Source: DATBLZ01 sp036555065 (lineage in GTDB: Bacteria; Pseudomonadota; Gammaproteobacteria; Steroidobacterales; Rariloculaceae). Taken from it: a stretch of 64,000 nucleotides of DNA. The DNA lies in the NCBI GenBank assembly GCA_036555065.1, contig DATBLZ010000161.1, forward strand, positions 12,838 through 76,837, read 5' to 3'. Positions 16,410-25,119 of the stretch are shown here, piece after piece; position 1 is the first letter of the stretch, and each line of letters opens with the position of its first letter. Both the position numbers and the translations under genes were made by a program. The notes beneath the pieces are model-generated. The model saw only the letters and a program-made list of their open reading frames with translations, had not been told where the DNA came from and ran no database searches.

Positions 16410-17659
16410 TCGCGGCGCCTCGAACCACCCCGCAAGCGCCCATAACCGACATCACGGCGCTGCGTGCCGATTTTCCCGGCTTGCGGCAACAGATCCACGG
16501 CTGGCCGCTCGCGTATCTCGACAGCGCGGCATCCTCGCAGGTGCCGCAGGCCGTTCTCGACGCGTTCGTTGCTCAGCAAGCAATGAACCATGCCAACATC
16601 CATCGCGGTGTTCACGAGCTCAGCGAGCGCGCGACGCGCGCTTACGAAAACGCCCGCGTCAAGGTCCAGAAATTCCTGAATGCCGCCGAGCCCGAGGAGA
16701 TAATCTTCACGCGCGGCACGACCGAATCGATCAACCTCGTTGCGGCGAGCCTCGGTGGCGCCGTTCTGCGTCCCGGCGACGAGGTGCTCATCAGTTGGAT
16801 GGAGCATCACTCGAACATCGTGCCGTGGCAATTGATCTGTGCGCGCACGGGAGCCAGGCTCGTGCCGACACCGATCACGAACAGCGGCGAGCTCGATGTC
16901 GACGCGTTCGATCGCTTGCTCAACGAACGCACGAAAATCGTCGCGCTCGCGCACGTCTCGAACGCGCTCGGCACCGTCAATCCTGTCAAGGAGCTCGCGG
17001 CCAAGGCACATGCCGCCGGGGCGCTCGTGCTCATCGACGGCGCGCAAGCCGTTGCGCACCGGCGCGTCGACGTTCGGGATATCGATTGCGACTTCTATGC
17101 GTTCTCCGGCCACAAGATGTATGCGCCAACGGGCATCGGCGCGCTCTACGCCCGGCGCCGAGTGCTCGAGACGCTTCCACCGTATCAGGGCGGCGGCGAG
17201 ATGATCCTGTCTGTCACGTTCGAGGAAACGACCTACAACGCGCTCCCGCACAAGTTCGAGGCTGGGACTCCGAACATCACGGGGGCCGTCGCACTCGGCG
17301 CGGCGATCGACTATCTCTCGCGCGTCGACTCCGGCGCGATCGCGCGCCACGAAGCGGATCTGCTCTCTTACGCCACCGCGCGTCTCGCGGAGATCGAAGG
17401 CACGCGCGTGATCGGCACTGCCCGCCATAAGGGCGGCGTCGTATCGTTCGTGCTCGAAGGCATCCACGCGCACGATGTCGGCACGATCCTGAACCAACAC
17501 GGAGTGGCGGTCCGCACTGGGCACCATTGCGCGATGCCCGTCATGCAGCGCTTCAATGTCCCGGCGACCGCGCGCGCGTCGTTCGGCGTCTACACGAATC
17601 GAGTCGACATCGATCAGCTCATCCATGGCTTGCACAAGGCGCGGGAGATATTCGCGTGA
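16403..17659 (+). CDS. sufS: SufS cysteine desulfurase
   Basis: A 418-residue group II cysteine desulfurase that takes sulfur from cysteine using pyridoxal phosphate. The PLP Lys sits in DFYAFSGHKMYAPTGIGALY (SGHK, about residue 236), the PLP-stacking and Asp regions are WMEHHSNIVPWQ and VLIDGAQAVAHR, and the persulfide Cys is in VAVRTGHHCAMPVMQRFNV. The RxGHHCA form is the short, structured loop of SufS rather than IscS. Start 16403 overlaps sufD by seven bases. The following sufU (not sufE) is the likely sulfur acceptor, as in systems where SufS and SufU work as a pair. Confidence 0.97.
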   Translation: MVIAAPRTTPQAPITDITALRADFPGLRQQIHGWPLAYLDSAASSQVPQAVLDAFVAQQAMNHANIHRGVHELSERATRAYENARVKVQKFLNAAEPEEIIFTRGTTESINLVAASLGGAVLRPGDEVLISWMEHHSNIVPWQLICARTGARLVPTPITNSGELDVDAFDRLLNERTKIVALAHVSNALGTVNPVKELAAKAHAAGALVLIDGAQAVAHRRVDVRDIDCDFYAFSGHKMYAPTGIGALYARRRVLETLPPYQGGGEMILSVTFEETTYNALPHKFEAGTPNITGAVALGAAIDYLSRVDSGAIARHEADLLSYATARLAEIEGTRVIGTARHKGGVVSFVLEGIHAHDVGTILNQHGVAVRTGHHCAMPVMQRFNVPATARASFGVYTNRVDIDQLIHGLHKAREIFA

Positions 17660-18102
17660 ACGAGCTCCGCGAGCTCTATCGCGAGGTCATCCTCGATCAC
17701 AACCGCGAGCCGCGCAATTTCGGCGAGCTTGCCGAAGCGGATCACGTCGTCGAGGGCGTCAACCCCCTCTGCGGCGACAAAATGACGCTGTATGTGAAGC
17801 TCCGCGGCGGAATCATCGAGGACGTGCGCTTCAAGGGGTCGGGATGCGCCATCTCCGTCGCGTCTTCCTCGCTCATGACCGAGCGCGTCAAAGGCCGCCC
17901 AATCGCGGCGACGCTCGATCTCGTCGCGGAGGTTCACGAGATGCTCACGGGCAGAGCCGACGAGCCGGGCGAGAACATGGAGAAGCTCGCGGCGCTCGCG
18001 GGCGTGCGCGAGTTCCCGAGCCGCGTCAAGTGCGCAAGTCTCGCGTGGCACGCGCTCAAAGCGGCGCTGACTGGAGCGGACAAGAGAGTCAGCACGGAGT
18101 AG
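17656..18102 (+). CDS. sufU: SufU-type sulfur relay / scaffold protein
   Basis: A 148-residue IscU-fold protein. Three conserved Cys are in GVNPLCGDKMTLYVKL, FKGSGCAISVASSS and SRVKCASLAWHALK, with the Asp of the CGD motif. The 18-20 residue insertion between the second and third Cys (AEVHEMLTGRADEPGENMEK) is the mark of SufU against IscU. In Gram-positive bacteria SufU receives persulfide from SufS through a zinc-swap; the same is inferred here. GTG start at 17656 overlaps the sufS stop (GTGA). Confidence 0.95.
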   Translation: MNELRELYREVILDHNREPRNFGELAEADHVVEGVNPLCGDKMTLYVKLRGGIIEDVRFKGSGCAISVASSSLMTERVKGRPIAATLDLVAEVHEMLTGRADEPGENMEKLAALAGVREFPSRVKCASLAWHALKAALTGADKRVSTE

Positions 18103-18105
18103 CGC

Positions 18106-18657
18106 GTGTATAGACACGACAATGAACCGGTGACGCTGACGCGACCCTGCGACGCGATCCTGATTCCGGCCGGCAACAAGGTCACTCTGCCCGAGGGCAG
18201 CACGGGGTTCGTTACGCAGGCGCTCGGCGGCAGCTTCACGGTATATATCGACGGAAACTTGTTCCGCATCGCGGGCGCCGACGCCGACGCGATCGGCGAG
18301 GACCCGATCCTGCCGCCCGAGGTGCCCGATGAAGCGACGCCGGAGCAGTTTGAAGCGGTGGTATGGGACCAATTGCGCACCTGCTTCGATCCGGAAATAC
18401 CGATCAACATCGTCGACCTCGGGCTCGTCTACGAGTGCCGTGTCGAGCGGGCGCCCACGGGAAAACGGTCCGTGTACGTCAAGATGACGCTGACGGCCCC
18501 GGGTTGCGGCATGGGTGACGTTCTGGCACGCGATGTCCGCGAGAAGCTCGACGTGATTCCGACCGTAGAGAAGGCCGAGGTCGACCTGGTCTTCGATCCT
18601 CCGTGGAACCAGGCGATGATGTCCGAGGCGGCGCGCCTCGAAGCAGGACTCCTGTAG
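18106..18657 (+). CDS. sufT: SufT-like Fe-S maturation protein (MIP18/DUF59)
   Basis: A 183-residue protein: an N-terminal segment of about 85 residues (LTRPCDAILIPAGNKVTLPE ...) followed by a MIP18/DUF59 domain, with QLRTCFDPEIPINIVDLGLV, KMTLTAPGCGMGDVLARDVR and VDLVFDPPWNQAMMSEAARL. The long form with this N-terminal extension is the SufT found at the end of suf operons; SufT aids Fe-S protein maturation, particularly of enzymes such as lipoate synthase and aconitase in species studied. GTG start at 18106 lies three bases after sufU. It is the last member of the suf transcript by spacing. Confidence 0.93.
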   Translation: MYRHDNEPVTLTRPCDAILIPAGNKVTLPEGSTGFVTQALGGSFTVYIDGNLFRIAGADADAIGEDPILPPEVPDEATPEQFEAVVWDQLRTCFDPEIPINIVDLGLVYECRVERAPTGKRSVYVKMTLTAPGCGMGDVLARDVREKLDVIPTVEKAEVDLVFDPPWNQAMMSEAARLEAGLL

Positions 18658-18670
18658 ACGGACTGCAGCA

Positions 18671-19177
18671 ATGAAACGACTTACCTTGCTCCGTCACGCA
18701 AAGTCGAGTTGGCGCGATACCGATCTACCCGACCATGAGCGCCCACTGTCGGGCCGCGGTGAAAGAGACGCGCCGCGCATGGGTGAGCGTCTAAGCGCGC
18801 GCCGCGTCCGCCCGTCATTGATCATCACGAGCACGGCGAAGCGCGCGCTCGATACGGCGCGCACGGTCGCGCGCGTCCTCGGCTATCCGCGTGAGTTCGT
18901 GCAAGTGGAGCCGTCGCTATATTTGGCGGATCCCGCGTCGATCCTGGACGTGATCGGCAAGCAGGAGGAGCGCTTCACCGAGATCCTGCTCGTCGGCCAC
19001 AACCCGGGCTTCACCGAGCTCGTGAATCGCCTGTTGCCGGATCTCGAGCTCCACAATCTGCCGACCGCGGGCGTCGTCGCCATGGAATCGACGGCCGCGC
19101 GCTGGGCCGACGTCGCGGCACGCAATACGACGCTGCTCTTTTACGACTATCCGAAGAATGCCAACCCGGCCGATTAA
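18671..19177 (+). CDS. sixA: SixA-like histidine phosphatase
   Basis: A 168-residue histidine phosphatase superfamily protein. The catalytic RHG-type motif is at the very N terminus (KRLTLLRHAKSSWRDTDLPD), followed by ERPLSGRGERDAPRMGERLS, ITSTAKRALDTARTVARVLG and the second catalytic His in ILLVGHNPGFTELVNRLL. Its small size and LLRHAKSSW start match SixA, which dephosphorylates His-containing phosphotransfer domains and PTS proteins in E. coli. It begins 13 bases after sufT, so it may share the suf transcript. Its stop overlaps the convergent sppA stop by four bases. Confidence 0.88.
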   Translation: MKRLTLLRHAKSSWRDTDLPDHERPLSGRGERDAPRMGERLSARRVRPSLIITSTAKRALDTARTVARVLGYPREFVQVEPSLYLADPASILDVIGKQEERFTEILLVGHNPGFTELVNRLLPDLELHNLPTAGVVAMESTAARWADVAARNTTLLFYDYPKNANPAD

Positions 19178-21030
19178 CGGACGTCGCAAAAGCAGTACGC
19201 GTAAATCCCGCGCGGATCGTTGAGCCGCGCTAGGAACTCGAGCGGCTCCGTGGCCGCCTTGAGCATATCGAGGAACGCGGGGGAGATACGCGGCTCGAGG
19301 CCGAGCGCAGCACCGATCGGCGCCGTCGCTGCTCCGAGCTCGACCAAGAGCTGCGCGGCGATGCCGAGCTCGGGCTCGAAATAATCGATGTCGTACTCGC
19401 CCTTTTCGAGGCCGGCGAGCGCCGCCGCCGACTCGATCGCGGCGTCGAGATCTCCGAGCTCGTCGACGAGCCCGCGCTCGAGCGCATCGCGGCCGACCCA
19501 AACGCGGCCGCGCGCGACGGCGTCGATCTCCTCGACGGACCGCTCGCGGCTCGTCGCGACCTTGCTCACGAACTCGTCGTAGGTGTGGCGTATCGATTCG
19601 CCGATAATCGCGTCGATGTCGGGGCCGAGCGCGCGCGTTAGATCGTATTGTCCCGAGAGTTTCGTCGTGCCCATGCCGTCGACATGGACGCCGATTCGAT
19701 CCAACAACCGCGGAATCGTCGGCGTGTAATAGCCGACTCCGATCGAGCCGGTCAGCGTCGACGGGCTCGCCCAGATCTCGTCGGCGCTCATCGAAATCCA
19801 ATAGCCCCCCGAGGCCGCGACGCTACCCATCGACACGACGACGGGGCGGCCCGAGTCGCCAAACACTTCCACCTCGCGCCGGATGATCTCCGAAGCGAAG
19901 GCGCTGCCGCCGGGGCTGTCGACCCGCAAGACGAGCGCCTTGACGTGCTCGTCGGCCGCCGCATCGCGGATGAGCTGGGCCGTCGAATCCCCGCCGATCG
20001 CACCCGGCGGCTGAACTCCATCGAGAATCGTGCCGGCCGCGACGACGACCGCGACCTTGCTTCGGCCGTCGAACTGCAGTTCCGTGAGCCGTAGCGCTTT
20101 GAGGTAATCATGGTGCGTGATCGCGGGAAAGTCGTCGCCCGAAGCACTCGAGCCTACGATCGCGCGGATCCGCTCGCGCACTTGGTCGGGGGTGAGCAGC
20201 TCGTCGACCAAGCCGTAGTCCGCGGCGAGTCGCGCAGTATCGCCGCCGGCCGCGCGCAGCAACGCGACGAAATCATCGGCATAGCGTTGCAAACTGTCGC
20301 CATCGAGCTCGCGTGCAGCCGTGACGTCGCTCTGGTAGTCGCGCCAAAGCGCGCCGAGGTAGACGGCCTTCGCCTCGCGATCCTCGGGCGACATGTCGTC
20401 GCGCGTGAATGGCTCGACGAACGATTTGTACTCGCCGACCGTCCACACCTCGTAGTCGACGTAGGCCTTCTCGAAGAACGACTTGAAATAAGGCGAATAC
20501 TGGCTGTAGCCCTCGAGCAGCACGCCGCCCATCGGATGCATAAATATGTCGTCGGCCTGCGCCGCAAGATAGTACTGCCTCTGATCGAATCCTCCGCCGG
20601 TCGCGATGACCGGCTTGCCGCTTTCCTTGAACGCCGCAAGCTCCCCGGCAAGGTCCTGCAGCTTGCTCAAGCCGCCGCCCGTCAACTCATCGAGGTCGAG
20701 CACGAGCGCCTTGATTCGCCGATCCCCGCGTGCCTGCCGAATCGCCTCGATGAGGTCACCAACGCGCGTCTCGCTGGCCGCGACCCCTTGCGCCCGCGCG
20801 AGCGCACGGTCGAGCGGGTCCCCCGAGAGCTGCTCGACGAGCTCGCCTTCGGGCGCCAGGATCAATGCGGCCGACGCCGGCACGACGGGCTGCTGCGGGC
20901 TCAGAGCCGCGATAAGCAGGATTAGTCCGCCGACAAGCACGATGAAATGGAGCGCCTTGCGGATGCGATCCAGGCCGCGGAAGACCGCGCCTGCAATCCG
21001 GCGGAATAACGAGGGGTTCGACGTAGTCAC
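19174..21030 (-). CDS. sppA: SppA signal peptide peptidase, 67K type
   Basis: A 618-residue double-domain SppA that degrades cleaved signal peptides in the inner membrane. There is one N-terminal transmembrane helix (ALHFIVLVGGLILLIAAL). The general-base Lys (about 202) lies in GEYKSFVEPFTRDDMSPED in the N-terminal half, and the nucleophile Ser (about 407) in VVSMGSVAASGGYWISMSAD in the C-terminal half, as in E. coli. The GTG at 21030 is chosen because GGAGG precedes it by five bases; the in-frame TTG at 21042 overlaps that site. It follows dctM by 19 bases, as the last gene of the operon that starts at rpsP. Confidence 0.95.
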   Translation of the reverse strand: MTTSNPSLFRRIAGAVFRGLDRIRKALHFIVLVGGLILLIAALSPQQPVVPASAALILAPEGELVEQLSGDPLDRALARAQGVAASETRVGDLIEAIRQARGDRRIKALVLDLDELTGGGLSKLQDLAGELAAFKESGKPVIATGGGFDQRQYYLAAQADDIFMHPMGGVLLEGYSQYSPYFKSFFEKAYVDYEVWTVGEYKSFVEPFTRDDMSPEDREAKAVYLGALWRDYQSDVTAARELDGDSLQRYADDFVALLRAAGGDTARLAADYGLVDELLTPDQVRERIRAIVGSSASGDDFPAITHHDYLKALRLTELQFDGRSKVAVVVAAGTILDGVQPPGAIGGDSTAQLIRDAAADEHVKALVLRVDSPGGSAFASEIIRREVEVFGDSGRPVVVSMGSVAASGGYWISMSADEIWASPSTLTGSIGVGYYTPTIPRLLDRIGVHVDGMGTTKLSGQYDLTRALGPDIDAIIGESIRHTYDEFVSKVATSRERSVEEIDAVARGRVWVGRDALERGLVDELGDLDAAIESAAALAGLEKGEYDIDYFEPELGIAAQLLVELGAATAPIGAALGLEPRISPAFLDMLKAATEPLEFLARLNDPRGIYAYCFCDVR

Positions 21031-21049
21031 GTGCGCCTCCAATGCTGGC

Positions 21050-22306
21050 TCAGCTCAAGAGCCACAATGATAGACCAGGAACGTAGGCGATGATGACCAC
21101 GCAGGTCGCCAATACCAACAAGAACGGTAACGTGGCTATGCAGACCTCGGCCACGTCCTTGTCGAAGCGATAACTCGAGATGAACAAGTTCAAGCCGACG
21201 GGCGGCGTGAGGTAGCCGAGCTCCATGGCGGCCAAGAAAACGATTCCGAGGTGAATGGGATGAATGCCGAACTCGGCCGCGACGGGAAGCACGAGCGGCA
21301 CTACGAGCACGATCGCGGAGAAAATATCGAGAATGGCGCCGAGCACGAGCAGAAACCCGAGCAGCGCCGCGAGGAACGTCGCGGGCGTGTCGATGTATTC
21401 ACGAATCACGCCGAAGAGCTTCTGCGGAACCTCGACATCGATCATGTAATTGGTCGATGCGAGCGACGTCCCGAGGATGACGAGAATCGCCCCGACCAAG
21501 ACCATCGACTCGCGCACGATCCGCGGGAGCTCCCGCCAACCGACCTCGCGCAAGATCAGCAGCTCGACGACGGCAACGTAGAGCGCGGTGACGGCCGCGG
21601 CCTCGGAGATCGCAAAGTAGCCGCCGTAGATGCCGCCGAGCACGAAAACCGGCAGCGGCAGCTCCCATTTCGCTTCGATGAGCGCATCGCGAACCCCGGC
21701 GAGCGACATCTCGCGAACACTGCCGCGCAAGTGGCGATTGCGCCAGTAGCTGTAACCCGCGAGCAGCACGAGCATGAGCGTGCCCGGCAATACTCCGGCA
21801 ACGAAGAGCTCATCGATCGAAGCCTCGGCGACGACGCCATAGAGAATCAGCGGCAGCGACGGCGCGAACAAGAGGCCGAGGCTGCCGCCCGCCGTCACGA
21901 GCCCTAGTCTGAAGCGCGGGTCGTAACCGGCGTGAGCAAGAGCCGGCATGAACAATGCGCCGAGCGCGATGATCGTCACTCCCGATGCGCCCGTGAACGC
22001 CGAGAACAACGCGCACGTCGCAAGGGAGATCATCGCGAGCCCGCCGGGCAGCCAGCCGAGCAGCGCCTGCGATAGGCGCACGAGCCGCTGCGGTGCCCGG
22101 CCGGCGCCGAGCAAATATCCTGCGAACGTGAAGAGCGGAATCGCGACGAGCACGGGCGTCTCCGCGATTCCGAAAAACTCGATCGCGACGACCGATAGAT
22201 CGATGCCCGCACGCGTGAAGCCGAGCAGCGCGCTCGCCGCAATGACGGCGAAGATCGGCGCCCCGAGGACCGCGAGCAGCAGCACGAGCGCCCCGAGCAG
22301 GATCAC
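21050..22306 (-). CDS. dctM: TRAP transporter large permease (DctM)
   Basis: A 418-residue, about 12-helix membrane protein of the TRAP-T large permease family, which moves carboxylate-type solutes with sodium. Typical stretches are LVAIPLFTFAGYLLGAGRAP, SAFTGASGVTIIALGALFMP, GGSLGLLFAPSLPLILYGVV and MELGYLTPPVGLNLFISSYR. The GTG at 22306 overlaps the dctQ stop (GTGA) and fits the usual N terminus (VILLGALVLLLAVLGAP). An upstream frame to 22459 only overlaps dctQ. The substrate cannot be read from sequence. Confidence 0.95.
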   Translation of the reverse strand: MILLGALVLLLAVLGAPIFAVIAASALLGFTRAGIDLSVVAIEFFGIAETPVLVAIPLFTFAGYLLGAGRAPQRLVRLSQALLGWLPGGLAMISLATCALFSAFTGASGVTIIALGALFMPALAHAGYDPRFRLGLVTAGGSLGLLFAPSLPLILYGVVAEASIDELFVAGVLPGTLMLVLLAGYSYWRNRHLRGSVREMSLAGVRDALIEAKWELPLPVFVLGGIYGGYFAISEAAAVTALYVAVVELLILREVGWRELPRIVRESMVLVGAILVILGTSLASTNYMIDVEVPQKLFGVIREYIDTPATFLAALLGFLLVLGAILDIFSAIVLVVPLVLPVAAEFGIHPIHLGIVFLAAMELGYLTPPVGLNLFISSYRFDKDVAEVCIATLPFLLVLATCVVIIAYVPGLSLWLLS

Positions 22307-22803
22307 CGCTTGACCCCGGCAATGCGTCGCAGGCAGCCCGACGCGTAGCGGTACGAAATGAGCGCGAACCCGACGGGCAAGATCAGCTGAAAGAGCCACG
22401 CGGGCCAGTCGCCGAGCACGGTGTCGCCGAACGCACGCGAATCGCGGACGAAGGACCACGAGTAATAGGCAAGAAAACCGCAGACCGTCGCCGTGAATGC
22501 ATCCACGACAACCGCAACAGGCCGCCAGAAACGCTCGGGCAACAGGCGGCGCGCCAGGTCGATCGCGATGTGCTTCTGGTCACGGCTTGCAGCAACCGCC
22601 CCGAGTAACGCGATCCAGAGTACGCCGATGCGCACGAGCCCGTCGCCCCAGACGAAGCCCGCGAACCCGAGGTTGCGCAGCAGTATCTGCATCACGGAGA
22701 CGAGCGTGAGCACGCCAAAAAGGCCGACGAGCAACGCGTCTTCGAGCCACCTGCCGGCGCTTTCGATGCGCATCAACCAAGGGCGCCGCGGCGTGTCGAT
22801 CAA
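22303..22803 (-). CDS. dctQ: TRAP transporter small permease (DctQ)
   Basis: A 166-residue four-helix membrane protein. The family signature is in LLVGLFGVLTLVSVMQILLR followed by WGDGLVRIGVLWIALLGAVA and ASRDQKHIAIDLARRLLPE. The TTG start at 22803 has GAGG about seven bases upstream; the first ATG is ten codons later. It couples to dctM by a four-base overlap and follows dctP by nine bases. It forms the membrane unit with DctM. Confidence 0.94.
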   Translation of the reverse strand: MIDTPRRPWLMRIESAGRWLEDALLVGLFGVLTLVSVMQILLRNLGFAGFVWGDGLVRIGVLWIALLGAVAASRDQKHIAIDLARRLLPERFWRPVAVVVDAFTATVCGFLAYYSWSFVRDSRAFGDTVLGDWPAWLFQLILPVGFALISYRYASGCLRRIAGVKR

Positions 22804-22812
22804 TGTGCCGCC

Positions 22813-23862
22813 TCAACGGCCCGGGTCGGCCGGCGATGACTCCGCCTGCTGCGCCCGGAATTCGGCGATGACCGCGAGCAGCTCGTCGAACATCGCAACG
22901 TCGACGTCTGCGCGGCCCCGAAGCGTGGGATAAATCGTCTCTATCGTGCTTCTCAAGCCCTCGATGTCGGTATTGGTCACGGCGATCGGCGCCACGCCCG
23001 TGTTGGTCATGACCTCGGCGGCGCGCCGGTTGTCTTCGCGCGATGCACGATCGATATCGCGCATGACTCCGCCCATGACCTCGCGCAGGATCTCTCGGTC
23101 TTCGGCGGTCAAGGAGTCGAAGGCCCGTGCATCGAGCGCGAAGATGCCCATCGCATAGCTCACGGGAAGCTCGGTGCGATACCTGACCTTCGTATGCCAC
23201 TGGAGAACCAACGCACCGACGGGCGAGTTCGCGACGACGTCGAGGAGCCCAGTCTGCAGCGCCGTCAAGACGTCGGTTGCCGGCAGCACTACGGGTGAAA
23301 GGCCGAGCGATTCCATTGCGAGAAAACTGATGGCATCGCCCTCGGGAACCCAGATTTTCTTGCGCCGCAGGTCGTCGACGTTGCGAATGGGCTCGTTCGC
23401 CATGAGATTGGCGAACCCGCCTTCGCTGAATCCAAAGCTCACAAAACCCGCAGCCTCGAGCCCCGCCGCAAGCTTGGGATCGAGCCGCGCGCGCACGAAG
23501 TCGACTTCCTCGAGCGAGTTGAACAAGAGCGGGACGCCGTAGAGATTGAGCGCCGGGTAGCGCTCCGCCAGGCCGCCCGCCGTGAACGCGCCGCCGTGGA
23601 GCTGACCGATGCGAATCCTCCGCAGGACCTGGCTGTCGTTGCCCATGACCCCGCCGGGATAGAACTTGAGCACGACGCGTCCCGCGGTGCGCTCCTTGAT
23701 CTGCTCGCCGCCGGCGCGCATCGACCGCATCCACTGCGAGCCGTCGGGCGCGATCGTTGCGACCTTCAATTCGGCTGCGCCGGCCGGCAGTGCCATGGCG
23801 CACGCCGTGAGGACAGCGAGGACCCAGAACGCACCTGGGCATCCGCCTTTCGCCCGACTCAT
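22813..23862 (-). CDS. dctP: TRAP transporter substrate-binding protein (DctP)
   Basis: A 349-residue periplasmic solute receptor. A signal peptide (FWVLAVLTACAMALPAGAAE) is followed by ELKVATIAPDGSQWMRSMRA and FYPGGVMGNDSQVLRRIRIG. The ligand-carboxylate Arg is usually in the segment corresponding to LRRKKIWVPEGDAISFLAME, and the last lobe shows VLTALQTGLLDVVANSPVGA. The presence of a TatT gene directly upstream places it in the TRAP subgroup with a T component. Some such systems are proposed to handle hydrophobic ligands; which ligand is used here is unknown. Confidence 0.95.
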   Translation of the reverse strand: MSRAKGGCPGAFWVLAVLTACAMALPAGAAELKVATIAPDGSQWMRSMRAGGEQIKERTAGRVVLKFYPGGVMGNDSQVLRRIRIGQLHGGAFTAGGLAERYPALNLYGVPLLFNSLEEVDFVRARLDPKLAAGLEAAGFVSFGFSEGGFANLMANEPIRNVDDLRRKKIWVPEGDAISFLAMESLGLSPVVLPATDVLTALQTGLLDVVANSPVGALVLQWHTKVRYRTELPVSYAMGIFALDARAFDSLTAEDREILREVMGGVMRDIDRASREDNRRAAEVMTNTGVAPIAVTNTDIEGLRSTIETIYPTLRGRADVDVAMFDELLAVIAEFRAQQAESSPADPGR

Positions 23863-24753
23863 CTAGAAGTACTCCCCGGAGGTCGCGAGCAACTGCTCGG
23901 CTTCCTGTTTCGCGAGCACGTTGAACAATGTCAAGCCTTCGGCCTCGACGGGCGCGGCCAACACTTCCATGAGCAGCCGGTCGTGTAGGTCTTGCTCGAA
24001 CATCATACGTGCATAGCGACGCGCGTATTCTACTTTGGCCGACAGATCGCGGCCGGCCGAAAGCTCGATCGCCCGCTCGAAATGTTGGCGCGCCACTTCA
24101 GGACGTCCCCCGAGGGCAGGCGGCCGCAGTGAATTCAAGATGCCGAGGTAGGCGTGCAGACCACCCTCCGCGTAGGTCTCGTCGAGCGCGAGCGCGCGCT
24201 CGAGCGCGGCCTCGACCCACGGCAGCTCCGCAACGGCGCTCCAATCCTCGCTCGTCGCATCGAGATAGCTCAACCAACTGACCGCATACGCATAGAGATA
24301 ATCGATCCGCTTGCGGTCGACCGTCTGCAGTTGGCTCACGAAGTCGTCGTAGCTCAACCCCCGCCACGAGCACGCCGGTTTGTGCGCGAGACACAGCGCG
24401 CGCTCGCCGTAGCCGCGCGCCTTTTCGGTGAGGCGCACGACGCGCGCGGGATCGGGCTCGAAACGCGATCCGTAGAGCGCGAACAGTTGCGCGCCCGCGG
24501 CGAGCAGGTCCTCGTTGTCGCCGCTGCGGCTGATCATGCCGTCGACGAGCAGCAGGTACGCCGGAACGCCGCTCGCGACGAGCTCCGGATCGTTTTGATC
24601 GAGAATTGCCGCTTGCAGCGTGTCGGCCGCCATTCCGCCGACGAGGCTCGCGCAGCCGCTTAGGCAGGCGAGCGCCAGCGACAGCAGCGCCCAAGCGAAC
24701 GGAATGCCGACTGGCCTACGCCGCGAGCGCCCTCTCGCAGCTGCGATCGCCAT
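23863..24753 (-). CDS. TatT-type TRAP-associated lipoprotein (T component)
   Basis: A 296-residue lipoprotein with signal and lipobox LLSLALACLSGCASLVGG (Cys at about residue 33). The helical body carries repeats such as PELVASGVPAYLLLVDGMIS, RLTEKARGYGERALCLAH, WVEAALERALALDETYAEGG and VARQHFERAIELSAGRDLSA, matching the TPR-like TatT of Treponema, which trimerises and docks with its TatP receptor. The ATG at 24753 gives the lipoprotein signal directly after its basic region; a longer frame up to 24900 lies in rplS. The stop abuts the dctP start. It begins eight bases after rplS, which fuses this transporter to the ribosomal operon. Confidence 0.86.
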   Translation of the reverse strand: MAIAAARGRSRRRPVGIPFAWALLSLALACLSGCASLVGGMAADTLQAAILDQNDPELVASGVPAYLLLVDGMISRSGDNEDLLAAGAQLFALYGSRFEPDPARVVRLTEKARGYGERALCLAHKPACSWRGLSYDDFVSQLQTVDRKRIDYLYAYAVSWLSYLDATSEDWSAVAELPWVEAALERALALDETYAEGGLHAYLGILNSLRPPALGGRPEVARQHFERAIELSAGRDLSAKVEYARRYARMMFEQDLHDRLLMEVLAAPVEAEGLTLFNVLAKQEAEQLLATSGEYF

Positions 24754-24760
24754 GCACCGA

Positions 24761-25105
24761 TCAGAGCTTTTCTTTGATGCGTGCGGACTTGCCGCTTCGA
24801 TCGCGTAGGTAGTAGAGCTTTGCTCGTCGGACGTCGCCACGCCGCTTGACCTGGATCTCCGCGACGGCCGGGCTGTGAGTCTGAAAGACGCGCTCCACAC
24901 CCTCGCCGTGCGATACCTTCCGCACCGTGAACGACGAGTTTACCCCACGATTGCGCTTGGCGATCACAATGCCCTCGTAGGCTTGCAGACGCTCGCGTTC
25001 ACCCTCGGTTACGCGAACCTGCACGACGACCGTATCGCCGGGGGCGAAGTCCGGCACGCCTTTCTTCATTTCGCGCTGTTCGAGCTCATCGATCACTCTA
25101 GACAT
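24761..25105 (-). CDS. rplS: 50S ribosomal protein L19
   Basis: A 114-residue bL19 with the conserved FAPGDTVVVQVRVTEGERER, LQAYEGIVIAKRNRGVNSSF, TVRKVSHGEGVERVFQTHSP and RRGDVRRAKLYYLRDRSGKS. It lies at the 30S-50S interface. It is the fourth gene of the rpsP-rimM-trmD-rplS operon, 14 bases after trmD. Usually rplS ends this operon; here the TRAP genes follow with no visible terminator. Confidence 0.98.
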   Translation of the reverse strand: MSRVIDELEQREMKKGVPDFAPGDTVVVQVRVTEGERERLQAYEGIVIAKRNRGVNSSFTVRKVSHGEGVERVFQTHSPAVAEIQVKRRGDVRRAKLYYLRDRSGKSARIKEKL

Positions 25106-25119
25106 GGCAAAGCCCTCTT

